Shown: in pieces, positions 30,539-40,530 of the stretch
Position numbering within the stretch: the first letter of the stretch is position 1
Layout of the letters: each line of letters starts with the position of its first letter
Source of the DNA: Pasteuria penetrans
GTDB lineage: Bacteria > Bacillota > Bacilli > Thermoactinomycetales > Thermoactinomycetaceae
Direction of reading: 5' to 3'
Assembly (NCBI RefSeq): GCF_900538055.1
Contig: NZ_UZAC03000001.1
Location: 1,736,001 to 1,800,000 of the forward strand
Length of the DNA stretch: 64,000 nucleotides
Translations under genes and position numbers: made by a program
The notes under the pieces: model-generated
The model's input: the letters and a program-made list of their open reading frames with translations, nothing else
Database searches by the model: none
Told to the model about the DNA's origin: nothing

Positions 30539-31279
30539 GTGACTAGCCTTATCACTTTTATTATCATTGGATTATTCAGGTTATTAATTGTATTCGGTGC
30601 ATTTGACAGTTATCTCTTCTATGTAACGAGTCGCCTTCTTTTGCTACAGCGTTATCGACAGAACTGTTTCTTGATAGCACGACGAAGAAGGGGTGTATCC
30701 AAGTTTCGTTGGTATTTTGTACCTTGGTTAGGATTTGTTTGGTTTTTGCTCACAACGGTTGTTTTTATATTTATTAAGAATTCTTCCTTATGGTTGACAT
30801 TGGGGATTTGGGGATGGGGGATTTCCCTTAAGTGGCAAACGGTTCGTGAAAAATTTTGGTGCGGGAAGGAGGGACAAAATACGGATGTTTTGTTTGTCAA
30901 CACAGCTTTCCTTCTTTTTCTGTGGTACCCTATTCCTCTTCATCTCTATTATGTAATGAAAAAAATTTTATTATATGGGTATGATGTGGGAACGAAAATA
31001 TCCTTTTTTTTGTATTTTGTGTATACATGTCTGGTTTTCCCGTTATGGTTTCATCTTCTTTTGGGGAGGAGAACCATTTTCACAGGATACGATGCCAAAA
31101 AATATCCTAATGAAATTACAAATGTACATGGTTCGATTTCCCCTGGGGGGATGGTGTATTATGACGACTTTGGCGGAATGTCTGAGTCCGTAGAACTCCC
31201 AATGGCAAAGGTAAAGGCAACTGTGTTGATCACGATTTTTTCATCTTTTTTTGTAATCTGGTTTTACTTTAAAAAATAA
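30539..31279 (+). CDS. Polytopic membrane protein of unknown function
   Basis: 246 residues with about five or six hydrophobic helices: residues 3-28, 62-80, 85-97, 121-141, 150-172 and 228-243. A basic loop (LIARRRRGVSKFRW) follows the first helix, suggesting it faces the cytoplasm; a soluble loop of about 50 residues with GYDAKKYPNE and GGMVYYDDFGG precedes the last helix. GTG start, weak SD. No family recognised and no operon partner. Confidence 0.6.
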   Translation: MTSLITFIIIGLFRLLIVFGAFDSYLFYVTSRLLLLQRYRQNCFLIARRRRGVSKFRWYFVPWLGFVWFLLTTVVFIFIKNSSLWLTLGIWGWGISLKWQTVREKFWCGKEGQNTDVLFVNTAFLLFLWYPIPLHLYYVMKKILLYGYDVGTKISFFLYFVYTCLVFPLWFHLLLGRRTIFTGYDAKKYPNEITNVHGSISPGGMVYYDDFGGMSESVELPMAKVKATVLITIFSSFFVIWFYFKK

Positions 31280-31500
31280 ATGATAGGATAATTTATGGTT
31301 TCTTTTCAAATAGTGTGTTGGTTTACCAGGGGCTCTTTTTTTGTCTCTCCTGTGTCATTGGAGAATAGTAGCATTTGGGTCTTTGGACTTCAATGGGTAA
31401 GGGGGAAGGACCTAATCTCTACATATTTTTTCATATAACTTCTTGTATTCCCGTTGAGTTTGTATTGATCATATCGCCTAGCATTTGGGCGGTATCCCAT

Positions 31501-31620
31501 TGTGGGTGTGAATTCCTGAACAAGATAAATTGAGAAAAAAATTATCCCCCAAAATGCGGGGAATGTTTCCCTTGAAGACCAAAAATTAGGGTTAAAATAT
31601 CCTTGGAGAAACGTACACAC
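31501..31620 (+). repeat. Dispersed repeat R3, copy 3 (extended)
   Basis: GTGTGAATTCCTGAACAAG followed by a second module (CCAAAAATTAGGGTTAAAAT...ACGTACACACCCC) that recurs inverted at about 47178-47240. No gene in 31280-31700. Confidence 0.5.
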
Positions 31621-31702
31621 CCCGCTGGGATGTCTCTGTTTTTGGTAATCATACTGAATAGACGTGAATTGGGGGGCTGTTCGTACTCCCCATTCCTGAT
31701 CA

Positions 31703-31727
31703 TAAAAAATAGGACCTTACCAGGTCC
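31703..31727 (-). terminator. Rho-independent terminator
   Basis: Minus strand: GGACCT-GGTA-AGGTCC followed by TATTTTTTATG. Ends the gene at 31771-32244. Confidence 0.75.
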
Positions 31728-31770
31728 CCCTTGATTCTGTGACCATTAAAATCCAAAGATTCTGTATTTT

Positions 31771-32244
31771 TTATATATAATAGACAGTATGATCCGTATC
31801 ATGATTCGTATTTTGGGTGTAACAATCGGAGGAATGCTGGTTATGATCCTGGGTATTATAGGGATAGATCCCACCCCAACCGGGATAGGATCCCCAACCG
31901 GGATAGGATCCCCAACCGGGATATAGTCCCCAACCGGGATAGGATCCCCAGCCGGGATAGGATCCCCAGCTAGGATAACCACCCCAACCGAAGCCAATTC
32001 CCCAGAGGGGGAGGGGAAGGCCCGAACGAAGGCCCGAACTTGATCCCATATTCCATCCTGGATCATTGTCCCAACCAGAGTTGTAGCTCTGTCCGGCATG
32101 GTGACCATTGGAATCATAGATATTTCCTATGTTGTCATTTTCTTCCATGTCGATCTTCCGTTCATAAGTGGTCTCGATGGGGTGATTCCAATAGGGCCAT
32201 GTATCATGATTCGTATCGGGTTGATGATGACTCTTATAGTCCAT
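31771..32244 (-). CDS. Trp/Gly/Tyr-rich repeat protein, coat-like
   Basis: 157 residues. A polar, His/Asn/Asp-rich first half, then tandem GSYPGW units (six or more) around residues 90-128, and a polar end finishing VYYI. The start MDYKSHHQ has AGGGG about 10 nt upstream. No signal peptide or membrane helix. The C-terminal pattern (PYN-x-Q-x-H...YYI) is shared with the next gene at 32622-33155, so the two are paralogues with divergent repeat cores. Such aromatic-Gly repeats occur in cross-linked spore coat proteins; that role is inference. Confidence 0.65.
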   Translation of the reverse strand: MDYKSHHQPDTNHDTWPYWNHPIETTYERKIDMEENDNIGNIYDSNGHHAGQSYNSGWDNDPGWNMGSSSGLRSGLPLPLWGIGFGWGGYPSWGSYPGWGSYPGWGLYPGWGSYPGWGSYPGWGGIYPYNTQDHNQHSSDCYTQNTNHDTDHTVYYI

Positions 32245-32621
32245 AGGCTATGTCCCCTTTTTTTTAATAATAAATAAGTTTATAGTAATTATATTATTAT
32301 ATTATGGATATCTACTGTATGTGGGGTAGTTATCCATTGCCCTGCAATTCATTTCTTCATACAATTTCATCCCTGTCCTATGCATATGAACGGATCACTC
32401 CCGCAAGTTGGTTCGGGAGATCATAGAAATAAGTGGGGTGATTCTCCATTATTCTAACGCATTTCTCCTCTACCCAGCGTGATTCTCTGAACCATGTTGT
32501 GTTTCCCTCGGGAGACGCGGAATCTATGTTTTATAGCAATTTTTATCTCTTATTTTTCATCGCATAGTAAAAAAATCCTATCATTCATTTCTCTGGGGTC
32601 ATGGGATCAGAAACGGAAATG

Positions 32622-33155
32622 TCATATGTAATATAGGACTTTGTTTTCCGTATCATCATTCCACTGATGATTTTGTAGGTTGTAGGGGTATCCTCCCCCC
32701 CATGGGTTATAATTCCAGCCGACACCCCACCAACCGGTGTAATAATCTGGTCCCCAACCAGGTAAACCCCAATTCCATCCCCAGTTGGGTTGCTGCCAAC
32801 CTGGTGGTTGTTGCCAATATGATGGTTGTTGGGACATTGAACCATTGGGATTCCAATTTTCCTTCCGGTTGGGTTGCTGCCAACCTGGTGGTTTTCGTTT
32901 TTTCCATTGAGATGGCGGGGGGTGTCCTCCTGGGTCACGATTTTTGTTCGCTAGTGATGGTTGTTGATTTGGGTCCCTATCCCAATTGGGTTGGTGCCAA
33001 TCTGGATTGTTATTCCAGCTACCGGAACCGCTACCATCCCTTTTTTTATTGCCCCTCGGATCCCTTTTCCCTCTATTTTGAGAGGTTCCTGTTTCAGGGT
33101 GATGACGATTCATCCATTTATTATTTTCTCCATAATTATTATTTGCATGATCCAT
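32622..33155 (-). CDS. Trp/Pro/Asn-rich repeat protein, coat-like
   Basis: 177 residues from ATG at 33155, chosen over TTG at 33239 because AAAGGAA lies 9 nt before it and the paralogue also starts MD-polar. Asn/Lys/Arg/Asp-rich start, then repeats built on PPGWQQPN, QQPSYWQQ and GWNWGLPGWGP, with 15 or more Trp. Ends GGYPYNLQNHQWND...VLYYI, as in 31771-32244. No export signal. Likely a structural surface or coat component. Confidence 0.65.
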   Translation of the reverse strand: MDHANNNYGENNKWMNRHHPETGTSQNRGKRDPRGNKKRDGSGSGSWNNNPDWHQPNWDRDPNQQPSLANKNRDPGGHPPPSQWKKRKPPGWQQPNRKENWNPNGSMSQQPSYWQQPPGWQQPNWGWNWGLPGWGPDYYTGWWGVGWNYNPWGGGYPYNLQNHQWNDDTENKVLYYI

Positions 33156-33379
33156 AGGATTTATTCCTTTCTTTACCCTAGTAATCCATTTAGGGTCGTT
33201 CCCACTGTGTATCACGAGAATGGGATGGGTTATTTTCAATGGATGTGCATGGGGGATGAAGAAGGTAAATTTATGATTTTACCAAATAATCTGTATAAGT
33301 GATGGGGTTGATTCTCCGGAACCGGATAAGGTAGGTAGAAAGTTTCGCCTCACCCTCACCTAACATTGTTGGGAATACC

Positions 33380-34680
33380 TTGATGGCGGGGGAACCCGAA
33401 TCTGAGCAACTCATAGGGAACTCGTGGGGCGCATTGTACAGGATGCCCCCTGGCTGTGTTGCTAGGAGAGCAAAAAACGGGGTAACGGAAGGACACCCCC
33501 CGTGCATGGGGTTGGATCAGAGTACAGTAGTGGCTGCGGAGTCTTGTAGTGAAGATGGGGTAAAGGAAGCTAAGTTGCCATGTCCGAAACGAGGATGAGA
33601 ACTGGGAAAGGGAAACTTTAAACCTAGATCAGGCAACATGGGATCAGAACTATGCTGGGCCTAAATATAGGGTAACCTGGGGCACCATAACGGATTAGCA
33701 AGTTGAATATCTTCCCGATAAACTTAAGGGTAGATTATTCTAGTGTAAAATAGAATCATATTGGAATAAGACTGGGATATTCTACTGCAAGGAGGATCAT
33801 CGAGTGGGGGGTTATAATGTAAGGTCCTTTGATTTTCTAAGATATGTACTTAGACCCCGAACGACTGCGACCCGAGCCATCTTAATATTCCAGGGCTTTC
33901 ATTCCGTCGTTGGTTTAGAAAGCTAAAAATAGGATGGCGGATCATCGGAGGGCGACGGGGATACGCCGCCGGACACAAAGGTACTCAACTGGGATCGTTG
34001 AGCTACCCCGTCCCATACTGGATAGGATGGATTGGCCATTATAGCCGCCCTCCAGCCGTTTGAAGTTATACTACATACCTAGTAGAGGACACAGGCCTGG
34101 GGGAATGGCCCAACCGCGGGTACAGAGGACTTAAGGGGGGAGAAGGGGATCCCCGAAATCGCGGCAGGGTGGTGGTGTGCGGGTTTCGGACCGCCTAAGG
34201 TACTGTCGTAAAGGGTAATGGTGATGAGAGAGTTTTGAGAAAAAAGGCGGGATGAAGGACTTTTTTCAGTGTGGGTCGGGAAGATGAGTAGGGCATATTG
34301 GGGTTATAAGCACTGGGAAGCCCAATCGATGTCCAAACAAGGGAACCTATCTATTTCTGGAAAAGCCATGGGGAGGCGAATTACCCACTATTCTGGCGGC
34401 ATTCGATGTACAACACAGATGGAATGGATTCCGATTGAGGCTCTCTCTATGGAACCATGGGAGACTGTCGAACGGACACCTGGCTTCAGCACCAGGTAAA
34501 GAGGATATACCGAGGCTTTCCGTGAACAGGAATCAATCCAGGGTAGCGATGAAATCTTTGTAATGGGGGATGATCGTAGATTGGACCAGGTACCATCGGA
34601 TGAAAACCCGGGCAAGATGCAACCACGGCAGAATTGCGAGAGCACTACGTGTGTGGTTTTGTGGTGGGGTTGGCGGATGA
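33380..34680 (+). mobile_element. Group II intron debris (copy E, at least two pieces)
   Basis: Two segments carry the domain I-like landmark AGTAG-x-TG...TCTTGTA-TGAAGATG (about 33520-33600) and AGGGTAGCGATGAAATCTTTGTAATG (34540-34565), also seen at 42430, 52560 and 53530. 33580-33700 matches 3510-3640 and 53570-53690. No RT frame survives between them and no domain V was found. The rest of 33156-36312 holds no supported gene. Confidence 0.6.
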
Positions 34681-35044
34681 AATGCTGGGTTGATCCGGTG
34701 GTACTAGTGCAAATGGTGATATTTTTAAATAATTACTATTTTTCATATATAAATAAATTATAACGAAGAATACTATCTGGGGCGATTAGAAAATCAGGAA
34801 AGTGATGCTGATAGGGTTGGATGACTGGCATTCCTGCTATGACATATATCCCATTCTGTATTCATACTATATTGTATGGATTGTGTATCAACAGGTGCCT
34901 TCGGTGATTCTGTTTTTCCATGCTCCCCTCATGATATACGTAGAGGGGCCTGTTTGGGTGCTAGGGGTACCTCAGTAGTGTACTACGGTTGGATGGATGA
35001 TTTTTAAGAACCGTTCGGGGTGATGTCCCCCATTAGGGTCCCTA

Positions 35045-35550
35045 TGGGTGTCGGGTCAAAAGTATGAGATAGTACCAACCGATCGTTTAGACACGCCCAC
35101 TCCAGTTTTCGTGCTGGCTATCCTACAATCACAGGATACTATTTACTAAAAAATACATATGATGGGTACTCTCATTAATAAATAAATATATTATATTTTT
35201 AAAAAAGATAGTTCCTGAAGACTTAGGAGCCCTGCGGAAGACTTTTGACCCTACGCCCTATAAAGAATCATTCCAATGAAGGGAGGGTCACCCGTCCCCT
35301 TCCAGCGGATGAATATAAACTGTGGGGTGGTTGTTTTCTATGGTTTGTAGGATCAAGAATTCCCAGCGGGGTCTTAAATCTCCGGGAGCTCATCCGATTT
35401 TTGATGGTTTATTTATTGAGTGAAAGTATTTCTTATATGTATTTGTTAGATAAGCAGTATGTTGAGGATAAAAGACATGGAAACTAGGGTGGGCGTGTCT
35501 AGAGAACCCGCCAGTACCATCTGTACTTCGGACCCGACACCCATGGGGTG
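35045..35550. repeat. Inverted-repeat element of about 500 bp
   Basis: ATGGGTGTCGGGTC and GACACGCCCAC at 35045-35104 recur inverted at 35486-35550 as GGGCGTGTC and GACCCGACACCCAT, about 60 bp each, imperfect. Between them lies AT-rich DNA and an open frame at 35245-35487 with no known domain. It could be a non-autonomous transposon. Confidence 0.55.
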
Positions 35551-36312
35551 CCATGGATCTTTCCGTGGATGGGGTCCTGTTCATCCTGTCATAGTTTCTA
35601 TGTATTTATATACTGTAGCCATGGTATGTATTCCAATAGGGGTGTGTTACAAGGTTCTCCCCTCTGTGGTTTTCTAAAGCAACATCCTATCAGGAGTCGT
35701 TCCTTAGGGGATTTTTTCAGCGGTTTCCCAGTGCCATTTCCCAGAACGCGTACACAAAGCGATCCATTAGGCACATTCCTGGTGAGGATTCCCCTTTGGT
35801 TTGCATCTGAGAGTTGTTGTTGGGGGAGGTACGGATTTGCTTAAGTTCCTAGGGAAAAGGGGGATTTTGTTCTTGGTCTTTCGTATGGACTTTGTGGGCC
35901 TATGAGATGGTAACCACGGTATTCCTTGTAAGTAATGCAGGGACAGAAATCGTACTCACCCATATTTATAAAGGCCTATTGGGGTTACGGTCGGAACCTT
36001 TGCTCCGGTATAGCATTCTGATGTAGTGGCCCCTTCCTTTCATATGCCGTTATGGTGTTTTTTATTGTTATAAGTATGGATTATACTATAGATATTTGGT
36101 TGGTCTTTTTCATCAACCCAACTGGTACAGGAATTCACAACATATTTGGAGTTCCCTCTTCCTTTTTTTATTTGTCTATAATTGATATTTTTTTAGAAAG
36201 AAAAAAGGATTCTCAATTCGGGGATTCTTCTATAGTGTGTCCTTCTGTTCCTATGTAAGGTTTTGGGGATTGTCTTGATAGGATTGTGAGGTATTTTCTG
36301 TGACAGTAGGTT

Positions 36313-37770
36313 TTATCGTTTATCCCTTTGACATTTTTTCACGGTTTTTGTAACAGTACGCAGGAGAATCTGTTGGGGATCATCCCCTAATGTCCAGCAG
36401 GAAAATCCCCCTAGCTGATGGCGTAGACCCCAACAGACCTTTGTGGTTATTGAAATAGTGTCCTCATAGGTGACGAATACGCCGTATTTAGGGTCCCACA
36501 GAAAGGGAACTCTGGCCCTTTGGTTCCAGTATTGGTGGGCGCCCTTGCGGATCAACCTGTGAATGAGGGGTTGATCAAGGGTACCGGGATCCTCTCGATC
36601 CTCGGTGCTATACTTTGGCAATAGGGTGGAACGTTGGTATTCCCCATGATAGCGGGGACAACAATCGCCCCATGCACACCCATAGAAGGCCAGGTCCATG
36701 TGGATTTTCTCCGGGGGCACGCCTGCCTTGATGTAACGTTGGATCGCGCTTGATACGTTGTGTTTTTCCATGTAATGATCTTCGGGGGCACAGGGGTCGT
36801 TGTATAGGGGTGTGTTGTGACCGGTAGTCCTATGGGCTGTACTATGGAAATCATAAGTCATGATGGTAACCCAGTCCGAATAAAAAGCAATTTTATCTGC
36901 TTCAATATTACCTACATGGTGGATATAGGCCCCCAGGGAGGCACTGAGTAGGTAGGGTTTTCGTGCCCTTTTTTCCTCAACGGAAAGGTAATCCCGGAGT
37001 GTTTTCATGAGTAGGGTGAAATTGACCCTATCTAGTTCTCCTCCACTCTGTGGGTTATCATGCTCCGTCGGAAACTCCCAATCGATATCAATTCCATCGA
37101 AAATGGACCAACGACGTAGATATTGGATGACATTCCAGCAAAATTGTTGTCGCGATTCTGGGGTAGCGGCGGCGGCTGCAAATCCCCCCTCGGTTTCTGT
37201 GGGGGAACCCGCCAGCAGGAGCAGGAGGGATAATTTAGGATATCGTTGTTTTAGGATGGCCAACTGACCATAATTGCCTAATAGTTGTCGTTCCCCACCT
37301 CCGTAGAAGGGTCGTTCCATATCTATATAGGTGTTGCTTGGGGTGATCTTTCCCTCTTTTTGGACACGTGCGAGTGCATAGATGAGATGAGTTAATCTTG
37401 AAGGTAATCGTAGTTCATAAATTTCGGGTTTATTTTTTTTGTCCACCCAATAGGGATAATAGGCAACAATTCTCTTAGGGTTTTTCTTTCCCTGCTCCTC
37501 CTCTTTGCCTTCTTCCATCCATTGTATAGGGGGTTTCTTTGGGGAAGAATGCGCAACGGATTTCCTTGGGGGAGAAAAAGAAGGAGGGGAGGGGAGAGAG
37601 GGAAAGGAAATGGGGGGAAAGGGTGGAAGGGAAATAGGTGGAAGGGGGAGGGGGAGGATAGGGAAGAGGGGAAAGGGTGGAAGGGAAATGGATGGAAGGG
37701 TAGGGAGAGAAAGGGGTGGTGGGGGAGAAAGGGGTGGAAAGAATATCCAGTCAGGGTGTTTGTGCGACAT
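36313..37770 (-). CDS. GH18 chitinase with Pro-rich N-terminal region
   Basis: 485 residues. The first 75 are a Pro/Leu/Ser/Phe repeat (LPPFP, LPLPPIS); no clear signal peptide. The GH18 barrel starts at RIVAYYPYW (about 99), with LTHLIYALA, the catalytic motif DGIDIDWEFP (Glu acid present), MTYDFHS, the insertion segment GHNTPLYNDPCAP, AFYGCAW and the closing GGFSCWTLGDD. These are features of bacterial chitinases rather than of spore-cortex GH18 (YaaH) enzymes. SD AAGGTGAT 8 nt before ATG. First of three GH18 paralogues in the cluster; target chitin is inferred. Confidence 0.88.
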   Translation of the reverse strand: MSHKHPDWIFFPPLSPPPPLSLPTLPSISLPPFPLFPILPLPLPPISLPPFPPISFPSLPSPPSFSPPRKSVAHSSPKKPPIQWMEEGKEEEQGKKNPKRIVAYYPYWVDKKNKPEIYELRLPSRLTHLIYALARVQKEGKITPSNTYIDMERPFYGGGERQLLGNYGQLAILKQRYPKLSLLLLLAGSPTETEGGFAAAAATPESRQQFCWNVIQYLRRWSIFDGIDIDWEFPTEHDNPQSGGELDRVNFTLLMKTLRDYLSVEEKRARKPYLLSASLGAYIHHVGNIEADKIAFYSDWVTIMTYDFHSTAHRTTGHNTPLYNDPCAPEDHYMEKHNVSSAIQRYIKAGVPPEKIHMDLAFYGCAWGDCCPRYHGEYQRSTLLPKYSTEDREDPGTLDQPLIHRLIRKGAHQYWNQRARVPFLWDPKYGVFVTYEDTISITTKVCWGLRHQLGGFSCWTLGDDPQQILLRTVTKTVKKCQRDKR

Positions 37771-37839
37771 AGGGTATCACCTTATTATTATTTCATAAAA
37801 TTATATAATGAACCCTCGTGTACCGGTACCGCGCGGGGG

Positions 37840-38295
37840 TTAGCAACAGGGGACTCCATAGTAGTAAGGGAAAGACGGATTGGGTGGGAGGTGGCTTGTG
37901 GTAAACATTTGGGGTGCGTAGTAGGGCCAGGGATATGGGGTTGGTGGCCACCAGCCTGCAGGAGGGATAGGAGGCGGCGGAGGGGATAGGGAACCCCAGT
38001 GCATCGGTGGTTGTGTAGTGGTTGGTACGGGGTGATACCATGGTTGGGATGGGGTAGTGGCTGGTACGAAGGGCCACGATGGTTGAGGGGTGGGGTAAGA
38101 GGTCGTCTCTGTTGAAGTATCATTCGGGGGGATTTTGTCACATTTCGGTGGATCCATGGATGTTGGGATTTTTAATGGGGCATCGCGGGGGGCACTGGAT
38201 TGGGACGGAGACGCGATATCTTGGCGACGATGACAGGACCGGATTTTAGATGCGGATCTTGTTTTCTTTTGTTGTTGTCTGGGTCTTTTTATCAT
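37840..38295 (-). CDS. Small Pro/Trp/Tyr-rich protein, coat-like
   Basis: 151 residues from ATG at 38295, which has AGGGG 9 nt upstream; the frame continues to 38463. Basic start (MIKRPRQQQKKTRSAS), Ser/Thr/Pro middle, then an aromatic-Pro end (PPPPPIPPAGWWPPTPYPW, ...YYYGVPCC). No domain or export signal. It lies between two chitinase genes on the same strand and may be co-expressed with them. The style resembles the Trp-rich proteins at 31771 and 32622. Confidence 0.55.
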   Translation of the reverse strand: MIKRPRQQQKKTRSASKIRSCHRRQDIASPSQSSAPRDAPLKIPTSMDPPKCDKIPPNDTSTETTSYPTPQPSWPFVPATTPSQPWYHPVPTTTQPPMHWGSLSPPPPPIPPAGWWPPTPYPWPYYAPQMFTTSHLPPNPSFPYYYGVPCC

Positions 38296-38664
38296 CCATT
38301 CATTCCCCTTATCTCTATCGTTGACCTTTGACTTTATCCTATGGAAATAGCCCAAGGATGGTGAATGGACCTTCCCAGGGGTCCCTTTTTGTTCCCAGGT
38401 ATATATTTGGTTCCTGATTGAACAGGGAACTACGACACCACCGATGATTGCATCGTTCCGCAATTCACCGGAGGACTATGTTCCTATGGGGTGGTGTATC
38501 CGTGTTGTTGTATTCCTAGGATGATTCGATCCTTCCCGATGGGATCGGGAAATTTCCTCTGTGTTTTTCCGATGACATGGTTGTGTTGCTGAATCATTGT
38601 TAAACGTATGATATAGGTAGATGCATCATGAGAACATTTGTCGGGGGTATTCGGATCGGAATTT

Positions 38665-39963
38665 CTACGTATGTTGTCTGTCGTTCCCAGTCCGTTTTGG
38701 GTAGCATCGTTTGGGAAAATTAGGAGTTGTGTGTTTATTCCAGGTGTCCTGAACCGTGTTCAGCAGCGTACCCGTTCGATCATCGTCGAGACTCCAAATA
38801 CCCAAGCCGCCAAGACGATGGGTTTGGGCCCATTGTATTTTGGCGCGGAGGGAAACAGGATCATCGTAGCTTATAAAGATTCCCCCCTCTGGGTTCCACA
38901 GAAAGGGAACCTCCGTATAAGGATTAAAATATTGTTTTGCCCCCTGTTGTAAAAATTTTGTAATATCATGGTAAGGTATTAATTTTAAATTAAAGAATTC
39001 ATTCTTTTTCTTCCTAGCAGCGCAGAATTGGTATTCCCCATTGTTCCTGGGACCAGTATTACATTGGGCCCATAGGCGTCCGTAGAATGCTAAGCCCATG
39101 TATAGTTTGTTTGCTGGGATTCCCGCGGCTAGGCCCCGAAGGATGGAGGCTGAGACGTTTTCTATCCTCAATTCTTCCCTCATGGGAGCGGGGGCCGAGG
39201 GATCGGGAAAGAGAGGGGTATTGTGGCCACTAATTCCGTCTGGACTGTTTCTATAATCATAGGTCATCATAAGAATCCAGTCCGCCTCGGCGGCTAGGTT
39301 TGCGGGTTCTATATTGTCGAGATGTTGGCTACCTGCTCCAATGGCTAGGCTTAGTAAATATCTTTTGTTGAGGCGTCTGCGAAGGGCACGTACAAGGAGG
39401 GTAAAATTGTGTTTGTCTTCGGGTTTACCCTTGTTTTCGGGTTTACCATCCCCTTCAACAGGAAATTCCCAATCGACGTCAAGGCCTTCAAAAATGGGCC
39501 AACGTTGAAAGAAGCGTCCAACACTCAGAGCAAATCGATTCCGTGTAATAGGGGATCCTGCCACACGGGAAAACTGCTTAGAGAGTCCCGCTCCGCCAAC
39601 GGAGATGAGGATGTGTAGACGGGGGTAACGTTTTTTGAGAAGGTTAAGTTGCTCATAATCGTTCTGTAGATTGTGGTTCTCCCCGGGGTGGATTTTACCG
39701 TTTACGATAGAAGCGAAGGCGTAAATGAGATGGGTAACACCGGGGAGGGAAAGGGAGGCAATGGCGTTTTTTTGTGATCCCGATTCGGGATAGTAGTAAC
39801 CTATCAGACGCTTGGTAATTTTGGGTTTTTGGGGGGGGTCATTAGGGGCAGCGTAACCATGATGGGTTTGTCTGTGGGGGAGAAATCCGTTTGAGGGCAG
39901 GAACAGAGGGGAGTTTCGAATTCGTGAGATATATTCTTTGAGTAGGGTTTCTAATGAATCCAT
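38665..39963 (-). CDS. GH18 chitinase, paralogue 2
   Basis: 432 residues. Start at 39963 (MDSLETLLKEY) is set by AGGGAGGG 8 nt upstream and by alignment with the third paralogue (MNSIETLLMEY). After a 70-residue N-terminal segment with no signal peptide comes the barrel: RLIGYYYPES, VTHLIYAFA, ILISVGGAG, catalytic EGLDVDWEFP, MTYDYRNS, GHNTPLFPDPSAP, AFYGRLWAQC, and a final GLGIWSLDDD. All catalytic residues are present. It shares about half its residues with 40531-41817 by eye. Confidence 0.9.
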   Translation of the reverse strand: MDSLETLLKEYISRIRNSPLFLPSNGFLPHRQTHHGYAAPNDPPQKPKITKRLIGYYYPESGSQKNAIASLSLPGVTHLIYAFASIVNGKIHPGENHNLQNDYEQLNLLKKRYPRLHILISVGGAGLSKQFSRVAGSPITRNRFALSVGRFFQRWPIFEGLDVDWEFPVEGDGKPENKGKPEDKHNFTLLVRALRRRLNKRYLLSLAIGAGSQHLDNIEPANLAAEADWILMMTYDYRNSPDGISGHNTPLFPDPSAPAPMREELRIENVSASILRGLAAGIPANKLYMGLAFYGRLWAQCNTGPRNNGEYQFCAARKKKNEFFNLKLIPYHDITKFLQQGAKQYFNPYTEVPFLWNPEGGIFISYDDPVSLRAKIQWAQTHRLGGLGIWSLDDDRTGTLLNTVQDTWNKHTTPNFPKRCYPKRTGNDRQHT

Positions 39964-40530
39964 AGCGACGTCCCTCCCTAAAAATGGGCAATCTATGGGC
40001 AAAAGGGGGGAATTGATGGATAGCATGTAAATCATAATGATTAATACAATCTAAAAATTCGATAATTATGTATTATAGTATTCAACGAATACCCATCCTA
40101 ATGGACGGTGATCCGGGGTACCCGGGGAGGGACCCTGGTGGGATTCCGAATTGTCAATTTCTCTATTTAGTATTTTTACACTATAGGATCTTCTTAAGGG
40201 ATTATATAATAATTTTCTAAAAATAGTATTCCCTTTCCAGGTTTCCTATATGGGTCTAGTGTGCCCATTGAAGTAGTTCCCGGCGCTATTCTGTAGTCAT
40301 TGCTGACATAGGCATCATCCGGATCACCACAAGGGTACCCACAGTGTGGGGTTGGGTATTTGTCCTATGAAGGCTAAGCCTGTATTCATTCCGGCGACGG
40401 GTGTGCCACTTCTATGGCGTATGGGTAGGTGTAGGTAGGATGCAGATATTTGTTTTGGGTATGATTTGTTTCAGTATTTTTACTATATCCTTTCATTTGG
40501 TTCCAAGTGATGATGGGATAGGAATATGAA

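Noticed and set aside
37505-37798. Gly/Arg-rich plus-strand frames opposite the chitinase head
   Set aside because: Mirror of the Pro-rich coding repeats on the minus strand.
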